Source of the DNA: Tethya wilhelma
Taxonomy: Eukaryota > Porifera > Demospongiae > Tethyida > Tethyidae
Assembly: GCA_964030475.1 (NCBI GenBank)
Contig: CAXIPT010000001.1
Coordinates: forward strand, 15,585,290 to 15,649,289
DNA length: 64,000 nucleotides
Reading direction: 5' to 3'
The translations under genes were made by a program, and so were the position numbers. Positions 1 through 11,900 of the stretch are shown one piece after another; the first letter of the stretch is position 1; every line of letters starts with the position of its first letter. The notes under the pieces were generated by a model. The model saw only the letters and a program-made list of their open reading frames with translations. It searched no databases and had not been told where the DNA came from.

Positions 1-605
1 GCCTGAGCATTGTCATGATTATCACAGACAATAAGGACAGTCAGAATATTGCTGCCTACATCTCAGCTGGTATTGCCTTTGCTACATTTTTAGCTATCTT
101 TGGGTACCATGTGTACAAGTTTGTTCTGATTAATCTATTATACATGATGGAATCGAAATACTATCAGCTACACAGACCACCACGACAACCTCAGGTGGAG
201 TTGTATTCACCTGTGGCTCTCAGTGATGGGGAGCCAGTCTGGGGCAGTGTGACCGAAGTTGAAGCTCCAGTTACTATGGATACTCTTTCAGACACTGAGG
301 ATGAACAACTCTCTGAACAGCAAGATGACAATATTGAACAGGATGAAATAAACACCAATGATAGCTCTAGTGGATCACTCAAAGAACAAGGTCATCAAAC
401 GAATGATGGGAAATCAAGAGAAATTCCTTTTCACATTGGAACAAATCCTCATCCCCACACTTCAGCATTTTACAACGAAAATACTTCTATTGACATTGAA
501 ATGTGCAATGGACATGACAGTGCTAATTTAAATACTAGTCTTCTTGAAGATGAGTCTGAATCAGAAGATGAAAGCACCCCTCTACTGCCACAAGGGCAAC
601 AATGA
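1..605 (+). CDS. 3' end of a multi-pass membrane protein gene (truncated by window edge)
   Basis: The frame is open from the first bases (codons start at position 3) to a TGA at 603-605. The product holds the last hydrophobic segment (IAAYISAGIAFATFLAI) followed by a cytoplasmic acidic, Ser/Glu-rich tail of about 150 residues ending in ESTPLLP. It is a close paralogue of the C-terminal 230 residues encoded at about 4430-5115, and the similarity continues into the 3' flank to about 940. The tail end fits the [DE]xxxL[LI] dileucine pattern used for AP-complex sorting, which suggests endosomal or lysosomal routing; that is inference. The upstream exons lie outside the window. I do not recognise the protein by name. 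Its family looks like the C-terminal membrane module of large cell-surface proteins common in sponges. Confidence 0.7.
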   Translation, partial: LSIVMIITDNKDSQNIAAYISAGIAFATFLAIFGYHVYKFVLINLLYMMESKYYQLHRPPRQPQVELYSPVALSDGEPVWGSVTEVEAPVTMDTLSDTEDEQLSEQQDDNIEQDEINTNDSSSGSLKEQGHQTNDGKSREIPFHIGTNPHPHTSAFYNENTSIDIEMCNGHDSANLNTSLLEDESESEDESTPLLPQGQQ

Positions 606-1824
606 AACCTAAATTAAACTACATAATTATAATTGTTGTATTAATAATAGCTAGCAAATTGGTACTTTATAAATAAGCTGGTTTGGAGAAAAAAAGTTTT
701 GTTGATTGACTATAACCCTCATTGTACAATGATCACATAGTGATATCACAAATTTAGTTGGTTTGTCAATGAGTCATTAGCACAATTGTCTCACCCTTTA
801 TAGGGTAGTATATAATTATACTTGTAAAACTTGAAGTGTAGATGCCTGAGTTACATTATTATTATAAGATCAAGTTACATCCTGAGTAAGGCCCATGCAT
901 AGTTAATGTTATGAATTAAGATACATTTAGGATTAGAAGACTTTGAGAGTTGAATTTTAGCAACTTTGAAACCATGAGTCTATTTTGACTGCTAGTCCTT
1001 CTAGACAATTAGACCTAGTGAATGAGCTCCCCTCCCCATGCAGTTATTTGGGCTGTCATGTGGTCATATAGGCCCATTGCATATCTCGCTTTTAGTACCA
1101 TGTATGTGTGTACATGTATACCCCTATTAAAACAAACTAAAAAAAAGCAATCCTTTTGGCAAAAAAAGTCTTACAAGCTCCATTGTCTAATGACAGAAAT
1201 TAAAATTTATATCAACTTAAGTCACCTGTATAACGGTTATGGTACACATGTGACACTCCAAGGTCTCAGTTGAAGGAGGAGTCAAAGATACTAGGAATGA
1301 AAGTCAAAAGTTGTGGGACGTTGTATGTACTGTTGTGAAATTTTACTGTGATATTATCATAGAAACACAATCCTATGTACATTTATTATATTGATTTATA
1401 GAGAGCCAACTGGCCCAGTTGAGAAGAGAGAACAGGAGAACAATGATGGTGTCAGTGGCAATATTTGTTATAGGCTCCCTTTTAGTTACTATTTAACGAA
1501 AGTAACTTCACCAGACACCATTTCATATCATAACTATACAGGAGACTGGACAATGTGTTCCAGTTGGATCGGCGGAGCAGCCAAGAAGCAGTGACAATAG
1601 CAAGCTGGTTGAGAAGACTAAAAACAAAGGCTAGATTGTCAATTTGGTATAAGCTACAAGGTGTAGACAACTCTACCTTGGAGTTATATTTTGCGACAAT
1701 TATGGTAATTATTCATGCATTTAAAATTTCATGTCATTAGTAATCGTTTGCAAGCCATTCTATACACCTTTAATTTAGAGTGGCCACAGCTAGATTTCTA
1801 CAATCATCATATGTACAGTAGTAC

Positions 1825-2345
1825 GTATAGTAGGAATGGGCTGACTGTCCCATAGACACCATACAAAATGTTGGCCACCATAAAAATCTAGTCAAACAAA
1901 ATAAATTAAACCTTCAAAGGTGCTCAGAGCCTCTTACTGTCAGATTATCAATTGCATGCAAGGCCTAAAACTCACAAAACCTTTCCTCAGCAGCGCTATT
2001 GGGAAGCCACTATACTGCCATTTTTGTTCTCTAACGTATGTACCGTTCCTAACTGACTTACTTGAAAAGGATTTCCAGAGAACCAGAATGTGTTGAGCCA
2101 ACTTTGACAGCACAAAGTAAGTTCTTTTCATGGGTACTACATTCCTTGATACTCGTTTCAATGCTCAAATAGGCCTAAACAAACGTAGAAAGCTTTGAAA
2201 CTTAGTGTATAAATTCATGTACTACAATCATCTTGTAAGGTAGGGATGAGGGATCGAGAATAATTAAAAATGAAGTAGTCATGTACCAAAATTAAGACAT
2301 GCCTTGTTCCAATACTTTTTACCACACTGCCCATTCCTGCACTAT
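1825..2345. mobile_element. Possible non-autonomous dispersed element
   Basis: Starts near TAGGAATGGGC and ends near GCCCATTCCTGCA, a short inverted pair. The right 85 bases (2258-2345) recur with few changes at 10760-10845. A block near 2090-2165 (TTGAGCCAACTTTGACAGCA and onward) recurs near 9570-9640. No coding capacity. The same GGAATGGGCAGTG end motif appears in the inverted-repeat element at 13633-13861. Confidence 0.4.
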
Positions 2346-3224
2346 TTTTTTTTTTTTTTTTGAAATTTTTACTACTTGTATAATTATTCCCAGTACGGTA
2401 GTACTGGGTACATAGGAATGGCACGGATGGCCCATTATAGTACCTGGGTATAATACATGCATATTCTAGTGGTTACCCCATTCATGTGTACTATAGTTGT
2501 TGATGGTGAAAATTGTATGTAATGCTATAAATATATAAAAGTATAGTACTAATTGGCTTCATTACCACGCCAGGTTTAATTATAAAGCCATATCATGTAT
2601 AGGATCCGGAAGGGAGGGGACCTGCAGCCTGAACCACAAACTGAAAACTTCAAGTCTTATGCAATACAATAAATTATTCTGTCTAGTCAGTGTGTACCAC
2701 AACACAGAACAAATCGAGGAAATTACTAGACTGCAATTAACCTAGCAATTCAATTACCATATGATCATGTTCAACTTCACACTTTGGGACCTTACATGGG
2801 GAAACAACCCCAAGGAAATAGATATATAATTATAGTTCAGCAACTTCAAGATATTATAATTTTTCTGGGATTCTATATATGCAGCTCAGCTAAACTTGCT
2901 CTATTGTGAACTATTATAACACTACTACAATTTAATAGAATTGATCTGCGAAGAGAAATATTAAAAGTGAAGATATCTGTAAGTAACTTTACCAACGATA
3001 GTTTATACACAAAGTTTTGCATGCAAGATGCTACATGCATGGCATAGATACCCTAAATCTGGAAATGTTTGCTGTTGCTTATATTTCATGGTTTGAAGTT
3101 ACTGTGAAAAATTGAAAACGTGAAAGTAAAGTAAATAATATTAACAATTACAACACTGTGAAAAATAGATAAGGCGGAAAAATAAAATGTAAATATATTA
3201 ACATGCGCAAACTTCCAGATTTAC

Positions 3225-3800
3225 GGTATTACTGGATGGGTAGAGGTATAACAAGGGGTCATTGGCAAACAAAACCAATATTGTATGCTAGCTGTTAAGT
3301 ATGCAGCACTTGACCATGCATCGAGTACCCCGAGTACCCCGGGGTCATACAACTAAATATGTGTCTGTGTGCACATTAAATTTTATGTATGTTGGAAGTT
3401 ACACAGCAACAGTTCTAGTTCTAGTAGTTTATATGCATTTTAAGCATTTTGTATTTGCTGGTCCAATAGTACCACAGTAGGGACAATACTTAGTAATTAA
3501 CATGTGATTGCCTTGAAATAGCCACTTCCAACAAATTAGTTGCACTGCTTCAAGTGGATACGCAGCCAGAATATTGTCCATTTGAAGCCATGCATGCAAC
3601 TATAATGTGTGTGTATGTTTGTTTGCCATTGCCTATATAGCAACCAAAGTTTTAATAGTAATTGTCGGTAATTGGATGGGTAAAGGTGAAAATAGAGTAG
3701 CTATATACGGAGTCATAGGGGGTCAATTGCAAACAAACTAGTTGCATGACCTTAAGTATGCGGCACTTGACCATGCATCGAATACCCCCCACTTGAGGGT
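3225..3800. repeat. Two diverged direct repeats upstream of the membrane protein gene
   Basis: About 130 bases at 3225-3350 and again at 3665-3800 share TGGATGGGTA-AGGT, a GGGGTCA-TTG-CAAAC block, and GCACTTGACCATGCATCGA followed by a C-rich run and CATACAACTA. They directly precede the coding part at 3892, so they may be duplicated promoter sequence or upstream remnants of earlier tandem copies. Confidence 0.55.
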
Positions 3801-3891
3801 CATACAACTATAATATGTAATTATTCTACTCTCCTATACAAAGCTGCTTCGTACAATCATCGCTTCATTGTCATTTACAACATTACAGTAT

Positions 3892-5115
3892 TCTGATGGA
3901 TCATATGAACTGGTATGGCTGGTTGATGCCAACATCCCATACCTCAGTGAAAAACATATACCTCTTTTCATCACAGCAATCATCATTGTTATCATCGGTG
4001 TAGCTTACACTTTCATACTCTTTGCTTGGCAGTGGCTCGTTTACTGTCCTAACAGAGGGCCCCTGAGGTGGATCATTGGGAACACTAAGGTCATTTCTAT
4101 CATGGATGCTTATCACCATCCCTACAACAAAGACCATCGTTACTGGATTGGACTGCTATTGGTAGTTCGTGTTGTCTTGTATCTTGTTTCAGCACTCAAT
4201 GTTCTTGGAGACCCTCGCATCAATCTTTGTAGCATTACCTCAACAACTGTAATCGTTTTAAGCTTTAAACATGTTGTAGAAAGCAAACGTAAAGTTCTAA
4301 AAAATGGTCAAAGTTTTCGCAATACTTCCGACCTCCAACTAACCAGAATTATCGAGAATATCCTCAGTCGCAAAGTACACAAAGGTCAATATAAAGAAAT
4401 TCTTGAAATATCCTTTCTCCTAAATCTTGCTGGCCTGAGCATTGTCACATTCATCACAGACAATAAGGACAGTCAGAATATTGCTGCATACATCTCAGCT
4501 GGCATTGCCTTTGCTACATTTCTAGCTATCCTTGGGTACCATGTGTACAAGTTTGTTGTGGTTGAGCTATTCCACAAGAAAGAATTGAAAAACTACCATC
4601 CACGAAGAGCACAAAGACAACCTCAGGTTGAGTTGTATTCACCTGTAGCTCTTGATGGGGAGCCAGTCTGGGGCAGTATGACTGAGGTTGAAGCTCCAGT
4701 TGCTATAGATACCATTTCTTACACTGAAGATGAACAACTTTTGATACAAGAAGATGACAACATTGAACAGGATGAAATAAACACCTATGGGTGCTCTAGT
4801 GAACCTATCAATCAATCTTGCAGTTCAGCTTTAATATGTGATAGACCAAAATCTCCACTGGTTACCTTATCCTCACACTCCAAACCATTCAAAGAGCAAA
4901 GTCATCAAGTGAATGGTGGGAAATCAGGAGAATTTTCAATAATTGTGACAAATCCTCATCCCCACATGTATACCCAAGCATTGAACACTTCTATTGGCAT
5001 TGAAATGAGCAACATGGTATCTGGACACTCAGTGGTTGCTAAAACTAGTCTTCTTGAAGATGATTCTCTATCAGAAGATGAAAGCACCCCTCTACTGCCA
5101 CAAGAACAACAATAA
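3892..5115 (+). CDS. Multi-pass membrane protein with acidic dileucine tail (C-terminal exon)
   Basis: One long open frame reaches a TAA at 5113-5115. The frame is open back to 3814, but no ATG fits, so I take the acceptor ACATTACAG ending at 3891 as the exon start. About 407 residues are encoded. There are five hydrophobic segments: HIPLFITAIIIVIIGVAYTF, YWIGLLLVVRVVLYLV, one around SITSTTVIVLS, EISFLLNLAGLSIVTFI, and IAAYISAGIAFATFLAI. Between the first two lies DAYHHPYNKDHRYW, a signature I associate with the C-terminal membrane region of large extracellular-repeat proteins (GCC2/GCC3-type) in early animals. A 180-residue acidic Ser/Thr-rich tail ends in ESTPLLP, a dileucine-type sorting motif. 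No upstream extracellular exons are visible in 606-3890, so this may be a truncated tandem copy. The membrane topology is well supported; the function is unknown. Confidence 0.65.
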   Translation, partial: SDGSYELVWLVDANIPYLSEKHIPLFITAIIIVIIGVAYTFILFAWQWLVYCPNRGPLRWIIGNTKVISIMDAYHHPYNKDHRYWIGLLLVVRVVLYLVSALNVLGDPRINLCSITSTTVIVLSFKHVVESKRKVLKNGQSFRNTSDLQLTRIIENILSRKVHKGQYKEILEISFLLNLAGLSIVTFITDNKDSQNIAAYISAGIAFATFLAILGYHVYKFVVVELFHKKELKNYHPRRAQRQPQVELYSPVALDGEPVWGSMTEVEAPVAIDTISYTEDEQLLIQEDDNIEQDEINTYGCSSEPINQSCSSALICDRPKSPLVTLSSHSKPFKEQSHQVNGGKSGEFSIIVTNPHPHMYTQALNTSIGIEMSNMVSGHSVVAKTSLLEDDSLSEDESTPLLPQEQQ

Positions 5116-6599
5116 TTAAAAGCCCTAAACTACAAAATAATTGTGATATTGTATAATCATTTGCTAGTAAAAATTAATAGGTACTTAATAACGAGCTGGT
5201 TTGAAATTTTTTTTGTTCATTTAAATAAGTTTTGCTGACTGATAAACCATCGTTGTACAATAATCATATACTGGGTTGTCAATTAGTCATTTGCCACACA
5301 GTACACATACTATATAGTTGCAAGTGTAGATGCCTGCATGACTTTTTACAAGGCTACACGGTTATTAAGATCAATATGAAATGAGCAGGGAGGACCTGGT
5401 TTACAAGGTTAGTTATTGAGATCAAGTTACATCCTGAGTAAGGCTCATAGGTAGTATAATAAATATCTTTAGGATTAGTGAAAGAACAAAAAATTGTTGA
5501 ATTTTATAGCTATAGCATTGTTTTTTAAAGGGGAACTTGACAATGTATAATATTATGTACATAGTACTAAAATGGAGATTTGGGGCAATATAACCACATG
5601 ACTGTTTGTTTTTTATTTTTCTCTATAATAATTCTGCACAATGTATGAAGTTATGATTTGTATGATTGTTATGACAATAGTTTGACAATAGAATAGTTAC
5701 AGTTTACAGTTTATGGTAGTATGGTTACAGTTTATGGTAGTCTACTTAACTATTATTGCAGTCGTGTTGAGTTTCATTTCAACAGTATGATAGTCAGACC
5801 TGCCGGTGGTTGTGCAAACACAGTCATGGACATTCTTAATTCCAAGTCCAACTTCACAGATAACATTTTACCAGCAAAACACAAAAGATACAAATGAACC
5901 ACAAAATTCACACAAAAATTTATTCATGCTCTTGAGTTTGTTTTTTTTTGTTTGTTTGTTTGTATTCATTAGACATTAAGGTCAAAAAGTTTGGATATTG
6001 AAATATCAATACTACATTAAAAACTCTTGATTGCGTGTTTGACCATGTAACAAACAACATCAATTAATTCAACAAATAGCATACCCTGGATCATACAACA
6101 AGACATGAATGGACATACAACTATACGGAAAGACAGCACTGATTCCAAGGAAAATCAAGTCAGTATAGTAGAAATACCTCCCCCCCCCCNTGATATACTA
6201 GCCATCAATGTTTACTATGCAATCACTATTCATGGCAACTGGGAGTCTGAGACATTATCACAATTTATATCCAATACAATAAAAATACGATGGTTAATAA
6301 GTTTGGTCTTCTAGTCACTAAGTATAGTTAAAACACGAAGGGGTAAACATTTAATTATGTCCTTAACTTCCTTAAAATTTGAGGCATCCTTAACTACACT
6401 GAGTAACCAATGCGACCAATCGAACCCAAGATGAACCATACAGAGCTACAAGGTTACTAATGAAAATTTTAGTATATAACTTTGGTGATCATTACCGGTT
6501 ATGTGAATGACATTTGACACATCACAACAAATAATTGTGCTCACACACAAAACATAATCTCAAAAACCTATCATTTTAATAATAATTATAAGCCACTCT
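5116..6599. other. Intergenic; tandem-duplicated 3' flank, then contig join
   Basis: Positions 5116-5475 match 606-940, the 3' flank of the tandem paralogue. After that I see only AT-rich sequence, a G/T-rich run near 5940, and a poly-C run ending in an N at 6190. No exon is recognised. Homology with the inverted copy (32500-32630) begins at about 6466. Confidence 0.5.
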
Positions 6600-8297
6600 T
6601 CAAGAGTGCACTATGATCTCGGTGATCCTGAACTGCAAGCAGTTCTCCTTCAAGTACAGTGTCTCTTCCTGCGAGTTCAACTCCAACCCTTCGTGACTGA
6701 TGAGCTTATCCAGAATGACTCCAAGTGCAGTATGATTGGAGGTGTCCACCACGTCCTTCCTCCAGAGGTAGCGCCTCGTGACAGTGAGGTGCTTCTTGTC
6801 GTGGTACTGGTTGAGGAGCTGGAGGGTGATGGTCGCCTCTGCCGGCCACACTAGACCCTCGTCATAGTCCCCCTTAACGGCAAAGAACCACACGGACATG
6901 TGCGTCTTGAACCCTCTGCTCCAAGGCAGTCCATTGGGTCTGACCCGTACGCACACCTTGTAGCCTCCGGGGTGGGTGTACATGGGGAGGCTGTTCCACG
7001 CTCTGCTCTCCATCTTGAGCTGCTTGAAGTTGGTCATTTTGAATCGGTACGGGGGTGATTGAAGTACCACTGTGTTCAACTGCTCTTGAAGTCGGTTCAT
7101 TATGGCTGTGTTCTCCTGGATGTGACGCTCCTTGGCGTGAAGCATTGTTTCTAGATGTGAACGCTTCTCTCTTTCTTCTTTCAATTTCTGTTCAAAGTCG
7201 CTCTGTTGTTGCTTTAGCAATCGTTTGAATCTGTCCTGTTGCTGGTACATACTTGCCTCAAAGTCTTCCTGTTGTGTTTTTAATCTTTGCTCAGTCTCTA
7301 AGTGTTTCTGTTGCAGTTTTTGGTCAAAAATCTCTAGCTGTTTGTGTTGTAACTCTTGCATGGCTGCAATGGTAGAAGCCATGAAGCCTAAATGTGTTTG
7401 TGTGTGTTCTAACATGTGAGATTCCTGGTGTTTTCTTGGAAATGTTTCCATGCAACCGATGACGTTGAATTCACAGAGGGTTTCCTGGAGAGGACAGATC
7501 TTGAGGTGCTCCTCAACGCTAGAGAGTCCACAGCTCACTCCACATTGGTTGGAGCAGGGAGTTGCCTCACCTAGAGTGGGCTTAGCCTGGGCGTCTACCT
7601 CTAAACATTCTCTTGAATGATGCTCACTTCCCATATATGTGTTGTAGTCATCTTTGAGAGTGTTTTTAGGTTGATGTAGGTGATCTTGTTCTGTGAACTG
7701 GCTTTCAATGTGTTCTTTGCCACTCTGCTCTTCTCCTTGCTGTTCACAGCTGCTGCTTGTGTGTTGAATTTCTATTCCACTGTCTGCATTTCCTGTACAC
7801 TCTTCAAGGACAACTTCAGTGGCAATGCTCTCTGTATTTCCAGTGGATTGGTCTGTCAGCTCATGCTCAGAAAGAGTTCTTCCACCATCATTGCTCTCTG
7901 TGTCTTCCCTGTGGGAGAGCTCTGGTGTAGTGGTTCCTCCAACACCTTCCTCTTCAGTGTGCCCATTCTCTTTGACACTGCAGCCACCATTCTCTTTCAA
8001 CATGAATTGTTCTATCTTGTGTTTCAAGGAGCTGGGCTCATACTTGACACCACTCTGCCCACACTTTCTGCACTGCCTCTTCTCCTGGAGCTCTGAAGAG
8101 ACACACACCAAACAGTAATGGTGGCCACAACAGCTGGTCAGCAAGGTCTGGGACTCTCTGGAAATTGTCTCCTTGCACTGAACACACAAAGAAGCAGCTG
8201 GGCTGGGACTGGTTGTTTGAAAGACAGCTTCATTCTCATAGCCATCCACCTTCTCTTGACTTTCAGCCATCACTGCAACAGAATTGAATTGCCTCAC
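6600..8297 (-). CDS. TRAF-like RING E3 ubiquitin ligase (copy 1)
   Basis: A single-exon gene of 565 residues. Start is ATG at 8297, with a second in-frame ATG nine codons later (MAESQEK). Domains in order: an N-terminal C3HC4 RING (about residues 37-80, CVQCKE ... CCGHHYCLVC ... CRKCG); a low-complexity Glu/Ser/Thr linker; a TRAF-type zinc finger region (about 245-310, CSNQCG ... CPLQETLCEF); a Gln/Glu-rich coiled coil (about 330-415); and a C-terminal MATH/TRAF-C domain (from FKMTNFKQLK to the end) for receptor or adaptor binding. This architecture fits TRAF family signalling ligases; the exact orthologue is unclear. It lies on the strand opposite KNTC1, just upstream of the exon at 8943. 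The second copy at 30768-32502 shows that it sits inside a KNTC1 intron. Confidence 0.9.
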   Translation of the reverse strand: MRQFNSVAVMAESQEKVDGYENEAVFQTTSPSPAASLCVQCKETISRESQTLLTSCCGHHYCLVCVSSELQEKRQCRKCGQSGVKYEPSSLKHKIEQFMLKENGGCSVKENGHTEEEGVGGTTTPELSHREDTESNDGGRTLSEHELTDQSTGNTESIATEVVLEECTGNADSGIEIQHTSSSCEQQGEEQSGKEHIESQFTEQDHLHQPKNTLKDDYNTYMGSEHHSRECLEVDAQAKPTLGEATPCSNQCGVSCGLSSVEEHLKICPLQETLCEFNVIGCMETFPRKHQESHMLEHTQTHLGFMASTIAAMQELQHKQLEIFDQKLQQKHLETEQRLKTQQEDFEASMYQQQDRFKRLLKQQQSDFEQKLKEEREKRSHLETMLHAKERHIQENTAIMNRLQEQLNTVVLQSPPYRFKMTNFKQLKMESRAWNSLPMYTHPGGYKVCVRVRPNGLPWSRGFKTHMSVWFFAVKGDYDEGLVWPAEATITLQLLNQYHDKKHLTVTRRYLWRKDVVDTSNHTALGVILDKLISHEGLELNSQEETLYLKENCLQFRITEIIVHS

Positions 8298-8733
8298 AAC
8301 GCAACTTGACCAGGGCTACTATCCTTCTATGTTTTAGAGCACACCACGTAGTTTGTCTGTATAATCATGTGACTGGTTTGTTAACAATGTTAAAATTCTG
8401 TTGTGGCTACAATAAGGTGGTCACTGATATCACTTCCTCCAGTGACCTTATAGTGTTGTTGATGTGTGTGCTTGTGTGGGTGTTCCTCCACTCACAGCAT
8501 TGATACAACAGAGTTAGGTCCACATATATAGCTTACATGCTTACATGTGTTGTTGACACAAGAGTTTATTCGCATGCAACTAGCCATGTCTGTTTAATAT
8601 GGTGCCACGGCTGCATCATGAATTAAACAATATACTCTGTTCTCAACAATAAAGTCATTTGTTGTATGCAACCATACTTTGCCTGTGTCCTATTGTTCAG
8701 TAAACATTTCCCATGGGTGTTTCCATGTGTACT

Positions 8734-8734
<1 letters not shown>

Positions 8735-8769
<35 letters not shown>
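8735..8769. repeat. (CA)n microsatellite
   Basis: Perfect CA dinucleotide run in the KNTC1 intron between the TRAF gene and the exon at 8943. The inverted copy carries a shorter tract at 30308-30335. Confidence 0.95.
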
Positions 8770-8771
<2 letters not shown>

Positions 8772-8942
8772 TATCATTGAATGGTATTGAGTGACTCAAC
8801 ATTGTACATGTGTAGTATTAGTCATAGCCTCGAATGTGAACAACATTATTAGATTACTCATCATGATTATCAAATTAAATCAGATCAAATCAAATGATAT
8901 CTGTGATTTCATGGCTCTGCATGTGTTGCTTGATCTCTGCAG

Positions 8943-11900
8943 CTCTATGTGATGGGTTGTGTGGAGCTACTGAAGCACGTCCAGACCTCGTGGAGTGAGC
9001 TGGTGGAGGAGCTGGTACAGAAGTGCCTCCATATTGACCACCCTGTGGTCTCTCTGCTGGAGAAACAATACCAGTTGCTGCAGCTCAAGAAGCTCCTTCG
9101 TGGCTATGGAGTCAGAGACTTCAACTTCTCAGATACGAGCAAAGGATGGGTAAGAGCTTTCATATTCCATGTAAATACTATTGTGTTAATGAACGTGTGG
9201 TGAACAGACTTTACGGTGAAAGTGTGCATGCTTTTGTTTTTGTCTTGTAGATTTGTATTCGTAGGGTTATCATCAGTGATGAACCATCAGCACTGGAAGA
9301 TGCCCTGAAGGTATTGATGCAATATAATACCGTATAGTGGGAAATTTTCGTTGGTGCAAAATTTTGTATAAATCGTTAAAAACGCAGCAGAAAATTTTTT
9401 CGTAGTTTTAAATTTCATATACTTGGCGCGCGCTCGTATAAAGTAAACGTGGAAGTTTAATTTTCGTATATTTAAACAGCATACGAAAAATACGAAAATT
9501 TCCCGCTATATGGTATACATAATATGGTAGTACTGTACGTATAGTCATAATAATCTATGTATCCCAGTGTTGAGCCAGCTTTGACAACACAAAGCAAGTT
9601 CTTTTCATGCAAACTAAATTCCTTGATACTTTTTCCCATCATGTATACATATACACAAAATGTTAGAATGCCTTTAATGGAGCCATCTTGTTGGTGGAGT
9701 CCAAAGGTCATTATTAAATTTTATCCACAGAACTAATTGGAATAGCTTTATTAATTTTGTGTTCTAATGACTATCTCACATGGTTCCCCCTGCTTATTTT
9801 CTGAAATAATAATTATAGGCCAGACTTATACTAGCTTACCTATTCACTGGCATTCTTTGTAATTATAGCAGCTATAGAAAATTTTGGAAAGTAGAAATTA
9901 ACTGGCAGCAAGCAAAAAAACCCCTTTAATTTTAAACTTCTAACAAAACACATTGTACTTATCAACATTCTAATGATAACACAACAGTAAGTGAACTCTA
10001 TCTAATGCCACTACAAAACAATCTCACTACTAACATATTGCACTTATCAAAAGTTAAGCTTCTTGACGGCAAATTGGACAAAATTTTCCCATTTGCTCAA
10101 ACGACTGGTCCAGGCATTCTGAATGGAAAATATGGTCAGGATCACATGTTAGACAACGGACATCTTCACCTGGGGTAAAATTGACCAAGCAAATGGGACA
10201 CTGGTACTCTTTGTCGTTTTGTGGGTCATATTTCCTCATCCTCTTGTTATCACCAGTTATAGTCACTTGAGACTTTACGTTTCCATACATTGGTTCTTGC
10301 CTTTCATGTGGTCTTGNGTGTGTGTGTGTTTGCTATAACGGAGAGCACAAACTAGTCAAGTATTCTCTGTAAATAGGAAAACAATTGGTGACTGTTTGAG
10401 AGCAAATTGGTAATCACCCACACTTTCCAAAACAAGACCATCACAATTTATCACCTTCTTTTTACTGTTCAGAACACATGTTCACATACAAACACACCTA
10501 CCACGCACACACGCACGCACACGCGCTCGACTATTCGCTCACTCACCTGAACAGCGTCTTTACTTTGAAGTCTATACCTACAGTTGCCNAACTCTTGGCT
10601 AACAGTCCAGTTTAAGTTACCTGTCTGTTATAGTTTGCTCCACTGCTTAGCCTACTGATTAGTAGGAATTTGAACCAGTACAATAATAAGCTACCACACT
10701 ATTGTACAGATCGTTGCATTTACGACACTTAGCAGGATCCTAAGGAAGGATCAACTGACAAGAATAAAAATGAAGTAGTCATGTGCCAAAATTGAGACAT
10801 GCCTTGTTCCAATACTTTTTACCGCACTGCCCATTCCTACACTACTTATTTTTTTGAAATTTTTACTACTTGTACTAATGGGATTTATGATAAATTCATA
10901 CTTAGAGCCTATAATCTAATAGTTTCTCTACTATGGCACACTGATTTTCATCTGATTTGGATACCAACTTCTCTCCTTTCTATATTTCAGTGTGTAATAT
11001 TCACAGGGAGAGAGTCTGGGGACTAACAGAAAGCATGCATTCAATAGCAGGTATATATATATATTTTGGAAACTAGTTCTAAATTACCTGGCAGCAAGCA
11101 AAACAAAACAACAAGCACATATTGTACTTGTCAACATTCTAATGATAACACAACACAGTAAGTGAACTCTAGATCTAATGCCACTACAAAACAATCTCAC
11201 TACTAACATAAAGGCACCGGTGGTGCACAAGCCTCGGCGGCACACTCTGTCACTTGCAACTTGTGATGAGGCAGCATAAATCACAGACAGAGATGAGCAA
11301 TGCTATGATCACCAAGTAGTACTGTACTGATATATTACATGATTCAGGTAGCCCATAGGTTTGTTCAATAGCATCTGACAACAGCTGATATGACCATGCA
11401 GCTTAGCTGAAGCATATATAATTTGTGACACTGAGTGGATCCAAGTTCACTGGTAAGCACACTGACACAACTAACTTGTAAGCTCTGAATTTTAGCTTGC
11501 AATCAATCGAGTTACTTACCTGTCCAAGCAGCTAAGCCACCTGAGCCAAGCACATCACATTCAGAGGCTGAGAGCCAGAGTTCTGTCATCTGAAGCACAT
11601 CCAGTCCAACTGCACCAACTGTATTTCTAGATAACGCACACTATACGTGGGGCGTGATTATGGGTGCGGTTTCGAAGGTAAGCGTTCAGAGAAGCACAAA
11701 ACCCTCGTATCTCAGAAACTACAGTGTCTTGCAAGATTCTACACAACCATTTTCAAGATAATTTCGATTTATGAACGTAAGTACCTTCGGTTTGAACCAT
11801 AGAGCGGCCATTCTTCACATTATCTAGTAACAGACATACGCACACGTACACACACAAAACGTGTAATCCTCTGCACGTGATACTCACGCGCCGAGGCTTA

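Larger units (their letters stand above)
606..3891. other. Non-coding stretch between tandem paralogues
   Basis: No convincing exon is seen. The first 330 bases are the 3' flank shared with 5116-5475. Positions 1825-2345 look like a dispersed element: they start and end with inverted GGAATGGGC / GCCCATTCC motifs, and pieces recur near 9540-9690 and 10760-10845. Positions 3225-3350 and 3665-3800 are diverged direct repeats just upstream of the next gene. Confidence 0.5.

Noticed and set aside
6105..6314. Small open frame across the N at 6190
   Set aside because: It spans a poly-C run and a contig join and has no recognisable content.
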